Source: an uncultured Vampirovibrio sp.
GTDB lineage: Bacteria > Cyanobacteriota > Vampirovibrionia > Gastranaerophilales > Gastranaerophilaceae
Direction: 5' to 3'
NCBI GenBank assembly: GCA_910583725.1
Contig: CAJTXZ010000003.1
Coordinates: 20,778 to 84,777 of the forward strand
Length of the DNA: 64,000 bases
Part shown: positions 54,141 through 63,074 of the stretch, piece after piece
Layout of the letters: every line of letters begins with the position of its first letter
Position numbering within the stretch: the first letter of the stretch is position 1
Notes under the pieces: model-generated
What the model was told of the DNA's origin: nothing
Database searches by the model: none
The model's input: only the letters and a program-made list of their open reading frames with translations
Program-made: the position numbers and the translations under genes

Positions 54141-55202
54141 TTGAATAATAAAACAATAAAACACGCTGTATTTGTACCTGTTTACAACATAAGTGTTTCA
54201 AGTGATATTGTAAATACTGCAGTCTTTGATGATTATACTTTTGTGAGGTCTAATCGTATTTTAGATAGGTATGGTAGCTATATACTCTCTCATGACCACT
54301 TCGCAAGACAATTCCTACAAGATATAGCAGACTGGCATCCGGAAAAATCAATATTCTTTCCTTGTGCAAATCTTGTTCTTGTTAAAGAAGTGGAAAGTAT
54401 CGATACTGACGAAGACAATCGTAAAACAGCTATTGCAATAAAAAAAGAAATTAATAATATAATGTTGGCATTAAGACTTTCAAACAAAGGTCTTTGCCAA
54501 ATAAACAACGGTTACATGTTATCTTGTGACCATTCAAGCTGTCAACAATTTGGAGCTTCCTCAAAACTTGAAAACATTGTTGCTATTCATCAAACTGTAA
54601 CAGGAGGATGGGTTAGGGAGAATGATTACGAACTTAATAAGGAAGTTTTGAGCAATGCAATTTCTACTTACAACATGCTAAAGACAATGAAAGCAAAAGT
54701 ATTTGTTCCAACAACATATTTCAATAAGTACTATGATTCGCTCACTCCCTATGAAAGAATAATCCAAATGGCAATCATCTTTGAAAGTTCAATACTTGCA
54801 GGCTATACCGATGAATTGAACTATCGTATGATGTTAAGAACTTCTGCTATATTAGGTAGGAATGTTGAAGACCTTTTGAAACTCTTTTATTCAATAAGAA
54901 GCCATATCATTCATAACGGTAATATCGGAAAAAATAAAGACTACAAGGATATTCTGAAAAAATTGAAGAAGTTTACTGGAATTGAAAGCAAAGATGAAAC
55001 AGAACTTCTTTTCTATTTTGTTAAAGACCATATTGAACCTATACTAAGAGAAGTTTTGTACAAATCTTTTAAGATTTTGGCAGAAACAGAACTGAATGAT
55101 TTTGAAGCACTAACCAAAGAGCTTGATAAGTTTATTTTAAAACAGATTACTAAAGATACTTTTAAATCAAAAATAGAGAATGGTGAACTAAATAACAAAT
55201 AA
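54141..55202 (+). CDS. ApeA-like HEPN-domain protein
   Basis: This 353-residue protein starts at TTG 2 nt after the RhuM-Fic stop, with AAGGAG inside the upstream gene, so it is coupled. The C-terminal third reads 'FESSILAGYTDELNYRMMLR' and 'LFYSIRSHIIHNGNIGKNKD', with the HEPN pair R253-x4-H258 as in ApeA-like RNases. The first 180 residues have no recognised domain and may sense phage or substrate. Last gene of the defence operon. Confidence 0.75.
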   Translation: MNNKTIKHAVFVPVYNISVSSDIVNTAVFDDYTFVRSNRILDRYGSYILSHDHFARQFLQDIADWHPEKSIFFPCANLVLVKEVESIDTDEDNRKTAIAIKKEINNIMLALRLSNKGLCQINNGYMLSCDHSSCQQFGASSKLENIVAIHQTVTGGWVRENDYELNKEVLSNAISTYNMLKTMKAKVFVPTTYFNKYYDSLTPYERIIQMAIIFESSILAGYTDELNYRMMLRTSAILGRNVEDLLKLFYSIRSHIIHNGNIGKNKDYKDILKKLKKFTGIESKDETELLFYFVKDHIEPILREVLYKSFKILAETELNDFEALTKELDKFILKQITKDTFKSKIENGELNNK

Positions 55203-55327
55203 AACATGTTTTTGGTAATAGATTAAATATGGGTTAATTTCGTATAGAAAATGCGATGTTTTATGTTAAAACAACCTTTAGATTGTTGTTGAAGGACAAA
55301 CTGTATTACAAGTGGTTTTATGAAACA

Positions 55328-55362
55328 AGAAAATGCCTCCAATAATCATAATCAGAGGCATT
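55328..55362 (-). terminator. Terminator between the converging HEPN and DUF6876 genes
   Basis: On the minus strand AATGCCTC (55362-55355) pairs with GAGGCATT (55339-55332), and the T-tract TTTT-C-TT follows. It ends the minus-strand cluster and may also act on the plus strand. Confidence 0.6.
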
Positions 55363-55388
55363 ATTGCATTTAAAGGAGCTATGCAATT

Positions 55389-55832
55389 TTAGTGTTCTCT
55401 TGGAAGCATAAATACAAATCTTAAAGGATTTTCGGAACTCAGTTCTAAAAAGAATTTGTATTTAGTAATCTTTTCTTCACTATTAAAAGGCAAATCAATA
55501 AATGGAATATTTTGTTTTACAACCGAGATATGTTCGTTATATTCACCATTAACATATCCTTCATGGTAGATTTCAAAATACCCTTGGTGGTTTTGTTTCA
55601 CTACGACTTGAACTACATAAAAGTAATCTTTCGTTTGATTATAGTTTTCTACCACCTTGTACATATAGCTATAAACCATATCAACAAGCCAGTGGGCATT
55701 CAAAACTTCTGCAAAATCCATAACACCATCTGTGTAAATCATGCTTGGGCAACAATCTCTTTTGTATAGATGTTCGCTGCCTGTGTTATTGTTATAAATT
55801 TCTAATGCTGTTGCATATGTTTTATCTGTCAT
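55389..55832 (-). CDS. DUF6876-like protein (copy 2)
   Basis: This 147-residue protein has 'NTGSEHLYKRDCCPSMIYTD', 'HWLVDMVYSYMYKVVENY', 'YFEIYHEGYVNGEYNEHISV' and ends 'FMLPREH'. It is homologous throughout to the 36766-37242 product. I start at 55832 with GGAG 8 nt upstream; a longer frame begins at 55946 without a site. It follows a resolvase on the same strand by 114 bp, as the other copy precedes one. Confidence 0.75.
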   Translation of the reverse strand: MTDKTYATALEIYNNNTGSEHLYKRDCCPSMIYTDGVMDFAEVLNAHWLVDMVYSYMYKVVENYNQTKDYFYVVQVVVKQNHQGYFEIYHEGYVNGEYNEHISVVKQNIPFIDLPFNSEEKITKYKFFLELSSENPLRFVFMLPREH

Positions 55833-55946
55833 AATTATTCTCCTTATTAATCTATGAAAAGTGTACTTTTCGTGGACTGTTTTGTTTAACGCAAAATCAA
55901 TGTTTTTTAGTGGTGATTTTTGATAAAATCGGTCTATGAAACACAC

Positions 55947-56540
55947 TTAACTTTTTATAGACTGGGCATATTTGAAAAATGTACTTCTTTTAATGTTGCA
56001 CATGGACATAACATCTTTTACCTTAATCAATCCTTGTTTATAAAGTTCGTAACATCTGATGAAATCTTTTGGAATTTCTGCTGTAGGTCTGCCAAACTTA
56101 ACACCTCTTGCAAGAGCCGAATCAATCCCTTCCCTTTGCCTTGTTTTGATATTGTCTCTTTCACGCTCTGCAACATAACCGAGAAGTTTTAAAACAATAT
56201 CAGTAATCAATCGCCCGGTTAATCCGTTTTGATTATCACGAGTATTCAAAATTGGCATATCGAGGACTTGTATATCAACCCCCATATTAACGAGTGATTC
56301 CCACTCTTTGCAAATTTGAGCATAATTTCTGCCAAACCTATCTATACTCTTGACTATTACAAGGTCGCCTGCCCTTAATTGAGATTTCATTTCTTGATAT
56401 TTAGCACGACCTGTAAAATTCTTGCCGCTTGCCTTCTCAACAATAATTTCATCAATCTTTAAGCCTTGAAGTGAATCAAGCTGCCTGTTTTCGTTTTGTT
56501 CACGAGTTGAAACTCTTATATATGCAAATGTCTTAGCCAT
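55947..56540 (-). CDS. Resolvase/invertase (Pin-type serine recombinase)
   Basis: This 197-residue enzyme has catalytic Ser11 ('AYIRVST'), 'GDLVIVKSIDRFGRNYAQI', 'RERDNIKTRQREGI' and a C-terminal HTH ('KVKDVMSMCNIKRSTFFKYA'). It belongs to the Tn3-resolvase/Hin group. It may act as resolvase or inverter within the element. Transcribed with the three small genes upstream (56620-58120, minus strand). Confidence 0.9.
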   Translation of the reverse strand: MAKTFAYIRVSTREQNENRQLDSLQGLKIDEIIVEKASGKNFTGRAKYQEMKSQLRAGDLVIVKSIDRFGRNYAQICKEWESLVNMGVDIQVLDMPILNTRDNQNGLTGRLITDIVLKLLGYVAERERDNIKTRQREGIDSALARGVKFGRPTAEIPKDFIRCYELYKQGLIKVKDVMSMCNIKRSTFFKYAQSIKS

Positions 56541-56619
56541 AATTAAATCTTTCCTTTGGTTATGTAATCACTTTGGGGAATTTTCAAGTTTTCCCTAAAC
56601 ATTACCTACTGCGATACAA

Positions 56620-56922
56620 TCATTTTTTATAAATGAACAAATCTATTCCGTAGGTTTTGATTAGAACTACTGCTTCGGCAACCTTTTTAAATCTAAAAAT
56701 CAAATTCAATTCTTTGGTTACTTTGTAGGGTTTTAAACCTATCGGTTCTAATTCTTCTATCATCAGTTCTTTAGCTCCTTTAAAATCAAGATTCTCGTCT
56801 TGATTAAAACAGTATTTGTAAAATGATATAGCAATATCAATATGTTGTTTTTCAATCTCTTGTAGTTTCTCAACAAAATCGTTATATGTTCTAATCCTTG
56901 TTATATCTTTTGTTTCTGCCAT
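56620..56922 (-). CDS. Hypothetical protein
   Basis: This 100-residue helical protein has an acidic N-half ('DFVEKLQEIEKQHIDIAISF') and a basic C-half. It follows the 60-residue gene with a 1-nt gap, so the two are probably coupled. No family is recognised. Confidence 0.55.
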   Translation of the reverse strand: MAETKDITRIRTYNDFVEKLQEIEKQHIDIAISFYKYCFNQDENLDFKGAKELMIEELEPIGLKPYKVTKELNLIFRFKKVAEAVVLIKTYGIDLFIYKK

Positions 56923-56923
56923 A

Positions 56924-57106
56924 TCAATACACCCCCTTTACTGACTTGATAAACTCATTTGTTAGCTCATATTTTGTATTGCCAAAGGTCATATCATTAA
57001 CTCCACAATCTTTTAAACGCTTTAATATTCTTTGGGTTTCACTCATTGTCATTGAATCTTTGAATGCATATAAATATTCAATTAGTATTTTGATTTTTCT
57101 TTCCAT
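56924..57106 (-). CDS. Small hypothetical protein
   Basis: This 60-residue helical peptide starts 'MERKIKILIEYLYAFKDSMT' with AGGA 12 nt upstream. It is adjacent to, and likely coupled with, the 100-residue gene. No recognised family; likely an element accessory protein. Confidence 0.45.
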   Translation of the reverse strand: MERKIKILIEYLYAFKDSMTMSETQRILKRLKDCGVNDMTFGNTKYELTNEFIKSVKGVY

Positions 57107-57166
57107 ATTCTTATTAATCCTTTTCTTTTGTTTAGTGGAAGGGGGATTGCTCCCCCTTGAATCAAT

Positions 57167-58120
57167 CTATGCAACCTGTAATGCTTCGACCTTTTCGGCC
57201 TTGTTTGAGAAAATCTTTTCATAAAGTGCTTTGATGTTATCAATCGGTATCTTATGACATCCAATCTGCACATAATCTTTTCTAACTTCAAGAACTGTAT
57301 AGCAACCGACCCTGTAGCCATGTTTAATTTTGTTGTGTTTCCAGAGTTTTAACCCGGTCCTTACTATATCCATTGGCATTTTGATATTCTTTGAAGTTTT
57401 AACTATGTTTTCATCTTCATCAATCCACGCAAAACTTAAATCATTGTTAGGATTTAAAATCTTTCTAACCCTTGCAGATAGTTCTCTATCGGTTTTGTAA
57501 TCGTCAAATACAATCTTTGCGTGGTGAATGTCAAAGGCAAATTGAGCTAAATCTAAATAGTTGTAATTGCTTAAAAGCTCATTTAATTCTTGCTGTGCCT
57601 TAATTCTATCTTGTTTTGCTTTTTCTTTTAGCTTAGCTTTAAGTTGTTTAACCTCATCCGAATTATTCAGTAAATCAAACAATGGTTTATACTGTTCAAG
57701 CAAACTGGAATCAATGTCTTGAATATTGTCATTAATGTATTGCAACTGGTTAAAACTTTGGATATAGCCTTCCCTGTTAGCTTTTAAGGATAGTTTGGAG
57801 TTGGAATAATCCTCCAAATTCTTTACTATTCGTTCAATACAAGCCTCAAGTGAAAAATAGTGATTGCCGTATTCCATTGGCACTCTTAAGAATGAAAATG
57901 GACATGCGTTGATTAAATAGCCAATATGCCTGCCGGTAGTTGAGGTCATTGAATCTTCGCTAACGAGTAGAATATTGTTTCCAAATTTGCTTTGAACTAC
58001 TGCTCCGATTACTGTGTAATAACTGTAGAAAAGGTTTTCGCTGTAGCTAATGTTGTTGAAGTTCCTGCTACCGTTAAAATTGCTGTAGAAGAATTCATGT
58101 GCAATGTCGATGTTTTTCAT
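57167..58120 (-). CDS. Unknown phage/plasmid-style protein, 317 aa
   Basis: I start at 58120 because AAGGAG lies 9 nt upstream; the frame extends to 58237 without a site. The N-terminal part reads 'NISYSENLFYSYYTVIGAVV' and 'GRHIGYLINACPFSFLRVPM'. A Lys/Gln-rich helix is central ('KLKEKAKQDRIKAQQELNEL'). This resembles DUF932-like anti-restriction/KlcA-neighbour proteins in layout only, and I do not assign it. First gene of the minus-strand cluster. Confidence 0.55.
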   Translation of the reverse strand: MKNIDIAHEFFYSNFNGSRNFNNISYSENLFYSYYTVIGAVVQSKFGNNILLVSEDSMTSTTGRHIGYLINACPFSFLRVPMEYGNHYFSLEACIERIVKNLEDYSNSKLSLKANREGYIQSFNQLQYINDNIQDIDSSLLEQYKPLFDLLNNSDEVKQLKAKLKEKAKQDRIKAQQELNELLSNYNYLDLAQFAFDIHHAKIVFDDYKTDRELSARVRKILNPNNDLSFAWIDEDENIVKTSKNIKMPMDIVRTGLKLWKHNKIKHGYRVGCYTVLEVRKDYVQIGCHKIPIDNIKALYEKIFSNKAEKVEALQVA

Positions 58121-58399
58121 AATGGTTTGCTCCTTATAATGCTGTTTTATAATCTGCAAACCCGGCCGCTGCTTGCTTCCCGATACTAAACCCAAACTCG
58201 TACCCTTTGCAACTTTTGGGTTAAATTTCAGCAGCAAAAATTAATTTGACAAGGTTAAGCTTTACCAATAGTGCATTTTGGATATTCTAAAACCTTGATA
58301 GAGCCTTCCAGAAAGTAATGTAAAGATTAGAGCTAAAAGCCTCACAGAAATTTTCGAGATTTTCTAAAACTTTACCTATAATTTTCTAATTTAACCACT

Positions 58400-58549
58400 C
58401 TACAATACTTTTGCCAAATGCTCTTCATCACAAACACATTCCCAGATATTATTCAATTCTGGCACAACCCCAAGCAATAATTCGGCAGCCAAAGGTTCAG
58501 TTGCATAATAATATTCGTGATAAAATAAACTTAGAGGTAAAGGGATATT
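58400..58549 (-). pseudogene. Possible remnant of a minus-strand gene
   Basis: On the minus strand a start-less frame reads 'FYHEYYYATEPLAAELLLGV' and then 'PELNNIWECVCDEEHLAKVL' before a TAG at 58402-58400. The residue mix looks like real protein, yet there is no ATG or ribosome site, and its upstream part is overwritten by the plus-strand gene at 58550. The rest of the gap 58121-58399 shows nothing recognisable. Confidence 0.35.
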
Positions 58550-59674
58550 ATGATGATTGAAAAAGCACTACTAGAAGCATATAGTGAAGATATTCCAAAT
58601 GATTTTATGGCAATCCTTTTATCAGCAATAAATGGTGATGTAACATGGGAAATTCAAACTGAAGAACAGCTTTCTAAGTTGGTTGAATCTTTAGAGATGA
58701 TATCAAACACTTTTATCTATTACTATTACGATTATAAAGATAATTGGTCTTTACAAAATATTTCAGAAGATTACCTAGAAGAAGATATCACAGAAAATAT
58801 TATCAACGCTGATACCTGCGACTTTTGCATATCAACTGATTGTTGGGAAGTTTTATGTGAAAAATTAGACACTGGATTTAATATTACCTTTTCAATACTT
58901 GATAAAGAAAAGCTTGAACAAGCTCTTAAAAGTTATTTTGTGCGATATGAAGAGAATACATTGCTCTGTGATTATGGAAACCCCCTTCATAGAAACGATT
59001 ATGACAAGTTGTTATACAATTTAATGACAGAGTATGATTATAATCTGTTTCAATTTCATATTACCGATATTAAGTATGTTAAACCTATCTTCTACAACAT
59101 GCTTATACAAAATAGCATAGTTTTATACGAAACAACTATTGAACTAAACAAAGATAGCCAAATTACAAATTTTGATTGTGTTATTGATGGAAGATATTTT
59201 GTTGAAGAATACAAAGAACAGAAGATATGCTCAAATACACCTTTATTAACTGATAAAGAAACCAAAATCAAACAACGAAAGAAAGCTCCGAATGCCATAA
59301 AAAGCAGATACCATATGCAGCCAAAACAGTGGAAATTATTCTTATGTTTATTAGATGCAGCAATCAAACTTAAAGCAAATAGAATTCAAACAGGTGAAAT
59401 CTCTAAAGAAAAACTAATCAGAAATGGTGTTTTGTCTGACAGTACCGGGGCACAAGATACTGCAAAAACAAGATTTAATGATGTTTATAACCAGATTAGG
59501 GGTAATAAGCAAGGAGAATATGAAGATTTAATATATCCTAAAGTTAGTGATACCAGATATTACGAGTTTGATGTTTCAAGAGTTATTAATTTCTACGATA
59601 ACATTAAACACAATAATTATCTCGAAGAAGAATTAAAGAAACATAAATATTTTATATCACAAATAGTTGATTAG
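58550..59674 (+). CDS. Unknown element protein, 374 aa
   Basis: The N-terminal half is very acidic ('NISEDYLEEDITENIINADT') and the C-terminal third is basic ('TKIKQRKKAPNAIKSRYHMQ') with helix-rich sequence. AAAGGG lies 7 nt before the ATG. No family is recognised. It stands alone, divergent from the minus-strand cluster and upstream of the LSR. Confidence 0.6.
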   Translation: MMIEKALLEAYSEDIPNDFMAILLSAINGDVTWEIQTEEQLSKLVESLEMISNTFIYYYYDYKDNWSLQNISEDYLEEDITENIINADTCDFCISTDCWEVLCEKLDTGFNITFSILDKEKLEQALKSYFVRYEENTLLCDYGNPLHRNDYDKLLYNLMTEYDYNLFQFHITDIKYVKPIFYNMLIQNSIVLYETTIELNKDSQITNFDCVIDGRYFVEEYKEQKICSNTPLLTDKETKIKQRKKAPNAIKSRYHMQPKQWKLFLCLLDAAIKLKANRIQTGEISKEKLIRNGVLSDSTGAQDTAKTRFNDVYNQIRGNKQGEYEDLIYPKVSDTRYYEFDVSRVINFYDNIKHNNYLEEELKKHKYFISQIVD

Positions 59675-59839
59675 AGCTTACCAAACCAAGATTTTATCAA
59701 CGGTAAAACTTCATAAGTCAAGTATAGCAATAAATACCCCGATTATACTTTCACCCACAATTCAGAAAAACAGAAAATAATTTTAAACTATGAATATAGA
59801 GCAGGAAACCGTTTTCTCGCCAATATAAAGGTATTCATA

Positions 59840-60055
59840 GTGAAAGATTTGAACGAAAATATTTTGAATATTCAAGATTCATATTCATCCGAAATAGATG
59901 AATATTCTTTCACTGTTGGAACTGGTAAACATACCAAGAATGTTATTTTGAAATTAGACATTTCCCCGGAAGATGATATTTCAAATGAAACAGTTGCAAA
60001 GGGCTTGGTTCAATACATTTCTGCATTTGAAGAAATTATGACCTGGCAAAGGTAA
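59840..60055 (+). CDS. Small protein preceding the LSR
   Basis: This 71-residue acidic protein starts at GTG after AAAGG and includes 'TVGTGKHTKNVILKLDISPE'. It lies 39 bp upstream of the LSR gene, co-directional. It could be a recombination directionality factor by position, but nothing in the sequence proves it. Confidence 0.5.
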   Translation: MKDLNENILNIQDSYSSEIDEYSFTVGTGKHTKNVILKLDISPEDDISNETVAKGLVQYISAFEEIMTWQR

Positions 60056-60067
60056 GGGGTTGGATGC

Positions 60068-60073
60068 TATAAT
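60068..60073 (+). promoter_or_regulatory. Extended -10 promoter of the second LSR
   Basis: TGCTATAAT with TATAAT at 60068-60073, 21 bp before the ATG; GGAGG lies between them. The -35 is weak (CTGGCA at 60043-60048, 19-bp spacer). Confidence 0.5.
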
Positions 60074-60094
60074 TCGAAGCAATGGAGGACAATT

Positions 60095-61684
60095 ATGAAA
60101 AATGCTGTAAGTTACGTAAGAGTATCATCAGAAGACCAAAAGAAACATGGGTATAGTATAGGGCAACAAATTACAAACAATATGCAATTTGCTTTGCAGA
60201 ACGGTTACAAGTTAGTTAAAACTTTCAAAGATGAAGGTATATCTGCAAAGAATATGGACAGACCTGCATTGCAAGATTTGTTGGCATATTGTATGGATGA
60301 AACAAATGAAGTTGAGGCTGTTATTGTTTGGAAGTTAGACAGAATTTCAAGAAATGTAGCAGATTATACGGCAACATTATCCCCATTCTTTGCTCAAAAC
60401 AATATTCAACTCCTAACCGTAACTGATATTAACGGTGAAGGTCTTGATGTTGAAATGATGAGGCAAATATCAATGGTATTTGCTGAGCGTGAAAGAAAAA
60501 TGACAGCATTAAGAACTAAAGAAGGTATCAGAGGTAAAGTTGCATTAGGTCAATTCCCTTATCATGCTCCGATTGGTTATGAAAATATTGAAATAAAAGG
60601 TTCAAAGTATAAGAAAATGGTTATTGACGAAGAAAACGCATTTTTCGTAAAACAAGCATATAATATGTGTTTGCAAGGTGATTCTTTAACTACAATAACT
60701 AACAAACTTTATAAAATGGGGTTCAGAAACAAACATGGAAACCGTCATCCGAAATCTTCAGTGGAATATATGTTGCACAATATTGCCTATATAGGAAAAT
60801 TTTACTATGATGATGTGTTGGTTGAAGATACCGATTATCCTCCAATAATAAGCGAGTCGACATATTATGCAGTTCAAGAAAAGTTGAACACTCCTTGTAA
60901 AACAAGACAATTACACACTAAATTCCCTTATAACGAATGTATGACTTGTGCTAAGTGTGGTTGTTATCTAACAGGAGAGCTTAAAATTAAGAAGTCTAAA
61001 AAGAGTACGAGAGAATATATTTACTACCATTGTACAGGTAATCGTGGCGGAGATTGCAAGAAGGGCAGTTATATTCGCCAAGAACTCATAGATGAAGCAT
61101 TTACAAGTGTACTTAAACAAATTACTATCCCGGAGAATGTTCATCAACTTGTAATAGACGGATTAAGAGAAGTTCATAAGGAACACACAAAAGATTATGA
61201 AATGCAGAAAAAGTGCATCAGAAAACGCATAGATAAGATAGATAAAACCATCAAATCAGTATTTGAAAACGGTTTTAATAAACATGACGAAATTATGATG
61301 AAGAATATAGAAAATTGGGAAGTTGAAAGAAAAACCTTAATTCTTGAAGAACAAGAAATGCTCAAAGCAACCAAGACCTTTTTTGTCCAATCGAACCTTT
61401 TACTAAGCTTCTGCAAAGACTGTCATAATGCGTTTCTTAAGGGAAATGCAGAACAAAAACGAAAAATCGTGAAGATGGTGTGTTCGAACTTTTCTTACGA
61501 TGGTGAAAACATAGTCATAGAGCCTAATCCAATATTTAAGGCTGTTATCAAAAACAGCCTAAGCAATAAAAAACTCCCAGAACCGTCATTAAATAGAACT
61601 TTTATTGAGAGATTTTATAGTAGCATAATCTCAATTCCTTGTGAACTTATTTGTAGAATGAATGGGGTTTTAGAGTGTGCTTAA
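60095..61684 (+). CDS. Large serine recombinase, element 2
   Basis: This 529-residue integrase has catalytic Ser11 ('SYVRVSSEDQ'), 'AVIVWKLDRISRNVADYTAT', a recombinase domain ('GDSLTTITNKLYKMGFRNKH'), a zinc ribbon ('CMTCAKCGCYL' and 'YYHCTGNRGGDC') and a coiled coil (about 355-420). The C-terminus 'FYSSIISIPCELICRMNGV' parallels the first LSR. Nearest relatives should be Tn/ICE-type integrases. It lies at the right end of block 2, GGAGG 6 nt before the ATG. Confidence 0.94.
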   Translation: MKNAVSYVRVSSEDQKKHGYSIGQQITNNMQFALQNGYKLVKTFKDEGISAKNMDRPALQDLLAYCMDETNEVEAVIVWKLDRISRNVADYTATLSPFFAQNNIQLLTVTDINGEGLDVEMMRQISMVFAERERKMTALRTKEGIRGKVALGQFPYHAPIGYENIEIKGSKYKKMVIDEENAFFVKQAYNMCLQGDSLTTITNKLYKMGFRNKHGNRHPKSSVEYMLHNIAYIGKFYYDDVLVEDTDYPPIISESTYYAVQEKLNTPCKTRQLHTKFPYNECMTCAKCGCYLTGELKIKKSKKSTREYIYYHCTGNRGGDCKKGSYIRQELIDEAFTSVLKQITIPENVHQLVIDGLREVHKEHTKDYEMQKKCIRKRIDKIDKTIKSVFENGFNKHDEIMMKNIENWEVERKTLILEEQEMLKATKTFFVQSNLLLSFCKDCHNAFLKGNAEQKRKIVKMVCSNFSYDGENIVIEPNPIFKAVIKNSLSNKKLPEPSLNRTFIERFYSSIISIPCELICRMNGVLECA

Positions 61685-62122
61685 CAAGTTACTCTCTAAT
61701 ATCTATTATAGAATACTCATCATAAATATTTTATTTTAATAACAACTTCTTCTTTAATAACTATAAGAACTTAACCCCTTTGACTTCTTCTTAACTAAAT
61801 AAATTTTTATCAATTTTTGATTAAAAATTTTTCTTAACTTAATAAGACTTCATTTGATTAAATAACATCTCTTAGAGAGGCACACAATAGCCTCTCATTA
61901 AATAATTTTATTAGTATGAGTTTTAAATATGAATACATAAGATAGAAGCCATTAGCGAAGTGAGCTGATTGAAGTAAGAACTTGAAAGAGTCAAAGTATG
62001 CAAGAGCATAAAGTATTACGGCGAACGCCAGTGAGACGTATTACTAAGTGCTTGTGAGGATACTACAACTCTCAGGTTGTAAGTGGAATGAGGGTAACGA
62101 AGTGGCGAGGCTTTGTATAAAC
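61685..62122. other. Gene-free region with hairpin and a GC-shifted structured stretch
   Basis: From 61700 to 61930 the sequence is extremely AT-rich, with one hairpin GAGAGGC (61875-61881)/GCCTCTC (61890-61896). From about 61950 to 62110 the composition becomes much less AT-rich and shows recurring GCGAA...GTGAG motifs, plus small hairpins (GGCG-AA-CGCC; ACAAC/GTTGT). TATTAC occurs twice around the first. No reading frame is supported. It may hold the element right end and an RNA or REP-like element. Confidence 0.45.
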
Positions 62123-62473
62123 TTATCCCTTTAAAATATCTATACCCTTTTGAGCCTGCTTCAACTGTCCGTAATAATACTCCAGCTCCTGCTCTGATGT
62201 AGCAGAGTTAAGTATCTGTAAGGCTTTTGTATAAAAAGGGCTATCCTTAGAGGTTACATGTTCAAGATTGAGTCCAACGTCTTCAATACTGAGGTCAAGT
62301 GCTTTTAATATCTTTGTTAAAGTTGAGTATGTGGGGAAATATACACCTGTCTCAATTTTTGATATATGCTTCTCGTTAGCTCCTGCAAGTTCTGCGAGTT
62401 GAGCCTGAGTTAAGTTCTTAGCTTTTCTTATTTGTTTTAACTTCTGACCGAAGCTGTTTTTATTAGTAGTCAT
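62123..62473 (-). CDS. XRE-family repressor (copy 2)
   Basis: This 116-residue protein has an HTH_3 domain at about 8-62 ('LTQAQLAELAGANEKHISKI') and a conserved helical tail ('FYTKALQILNSATSEQELEY'). It is homologous along its length to the first XRE gene at 33666-34019, and similarly divergent from small secreted/membrane genes. AGGAGGA lies about 7 nt before the ATG. Confidence 0.88.
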   Translation of the reverse strand: MTTNKNSFGQKLKQIRKAKNLTQAQLAELAGANEKHISKIETGVYFPTYSTLTKILKALDLSIEDVGLNLEHVTSKDSPFYTKALQILNSATSEQELEYYYGQLKQAQKGIDILKG

Positions 62474-62640
62474 GACCTGTTCCTCCTTTTAATTCTATTG
62501 AATTTCAAGAGGTTATTAAACAACGGCACAAGAGATAACATTGTTAAAATATCGTAGTTAATAGGATACTTATCGTATTTTTGTGTTACTATTGGGGAGA
62601 GAGTGGGAATGTATCCTGCTATTACATAGGAGAAATAATT

Positions 62641-63057
62641 ATGAAAAAGATGTTATCAATTTTATTACTTAGTGGAATAGTGCTAAGTGTTGCACTAACG
62701 CAAGCCATTGCAACTACTACAAACCCACGCTATAAAGCTGGTCAAAGTAATGAAGAAATTTGTATCAGAAACAATGGAGGAATATGGGCTTGTAAGGAGT
62801 CGGCTGACTATAGTAATTTATTTGCAGATGTTATTAAGAATGGGGGTTGCATTACCAGCGTACCCGATATGGGCAATATGATAAGGGATTGGAAGTATTG
62901 TCAAACAACTTCAGAAAAGAAAAATATTATTTACTACCCTGACGGAAGAATGGTTATACTAGACAAGGAGTCTTTAATATATAAAAGTTTGACCTTACCT
63001 CCTATGACCGACGCTGAATATATACAAGAATTAAAAGAATACAATAGTAGTAACTAA
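62641..63057 (+). CDS. Small secreted Cys-containing protein
   Basis: This 138-residue protein has a signal peptide ('MKKMLSILLLSGIVLSVALT'). The mature part has four Cys (NEEICIRNNGGIWACKES, GGCITS, YCQTT), which could form two disulfides. I start at 62641 with AGGAG 8 nt upstream; the frame is open from 62581. First gene divergent from the second XRE repressor. Function unknown. Confidence 0.7.
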   Translation: MKKMLSILLLSGIVLSVALTQAIATTTNPRYKAGQSNEEICIRNNGGIWACKESADYSNLFADVIKNGGCITSVPDMGNMIRDWKYCQTTSEKKNIIYYPDGRMVILDKESLIYKSLTLPPMTDAEYIQELKEYNSSN

Positions 63058-63074
63058 TGCTAAGGAAACATTAT

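Noticed and set aside
31500..62000. Conjugative or mobilisable element
   Set aside because: No relaxase, coupling ATPase or type IV secretion gene was recognised in either accessory block.
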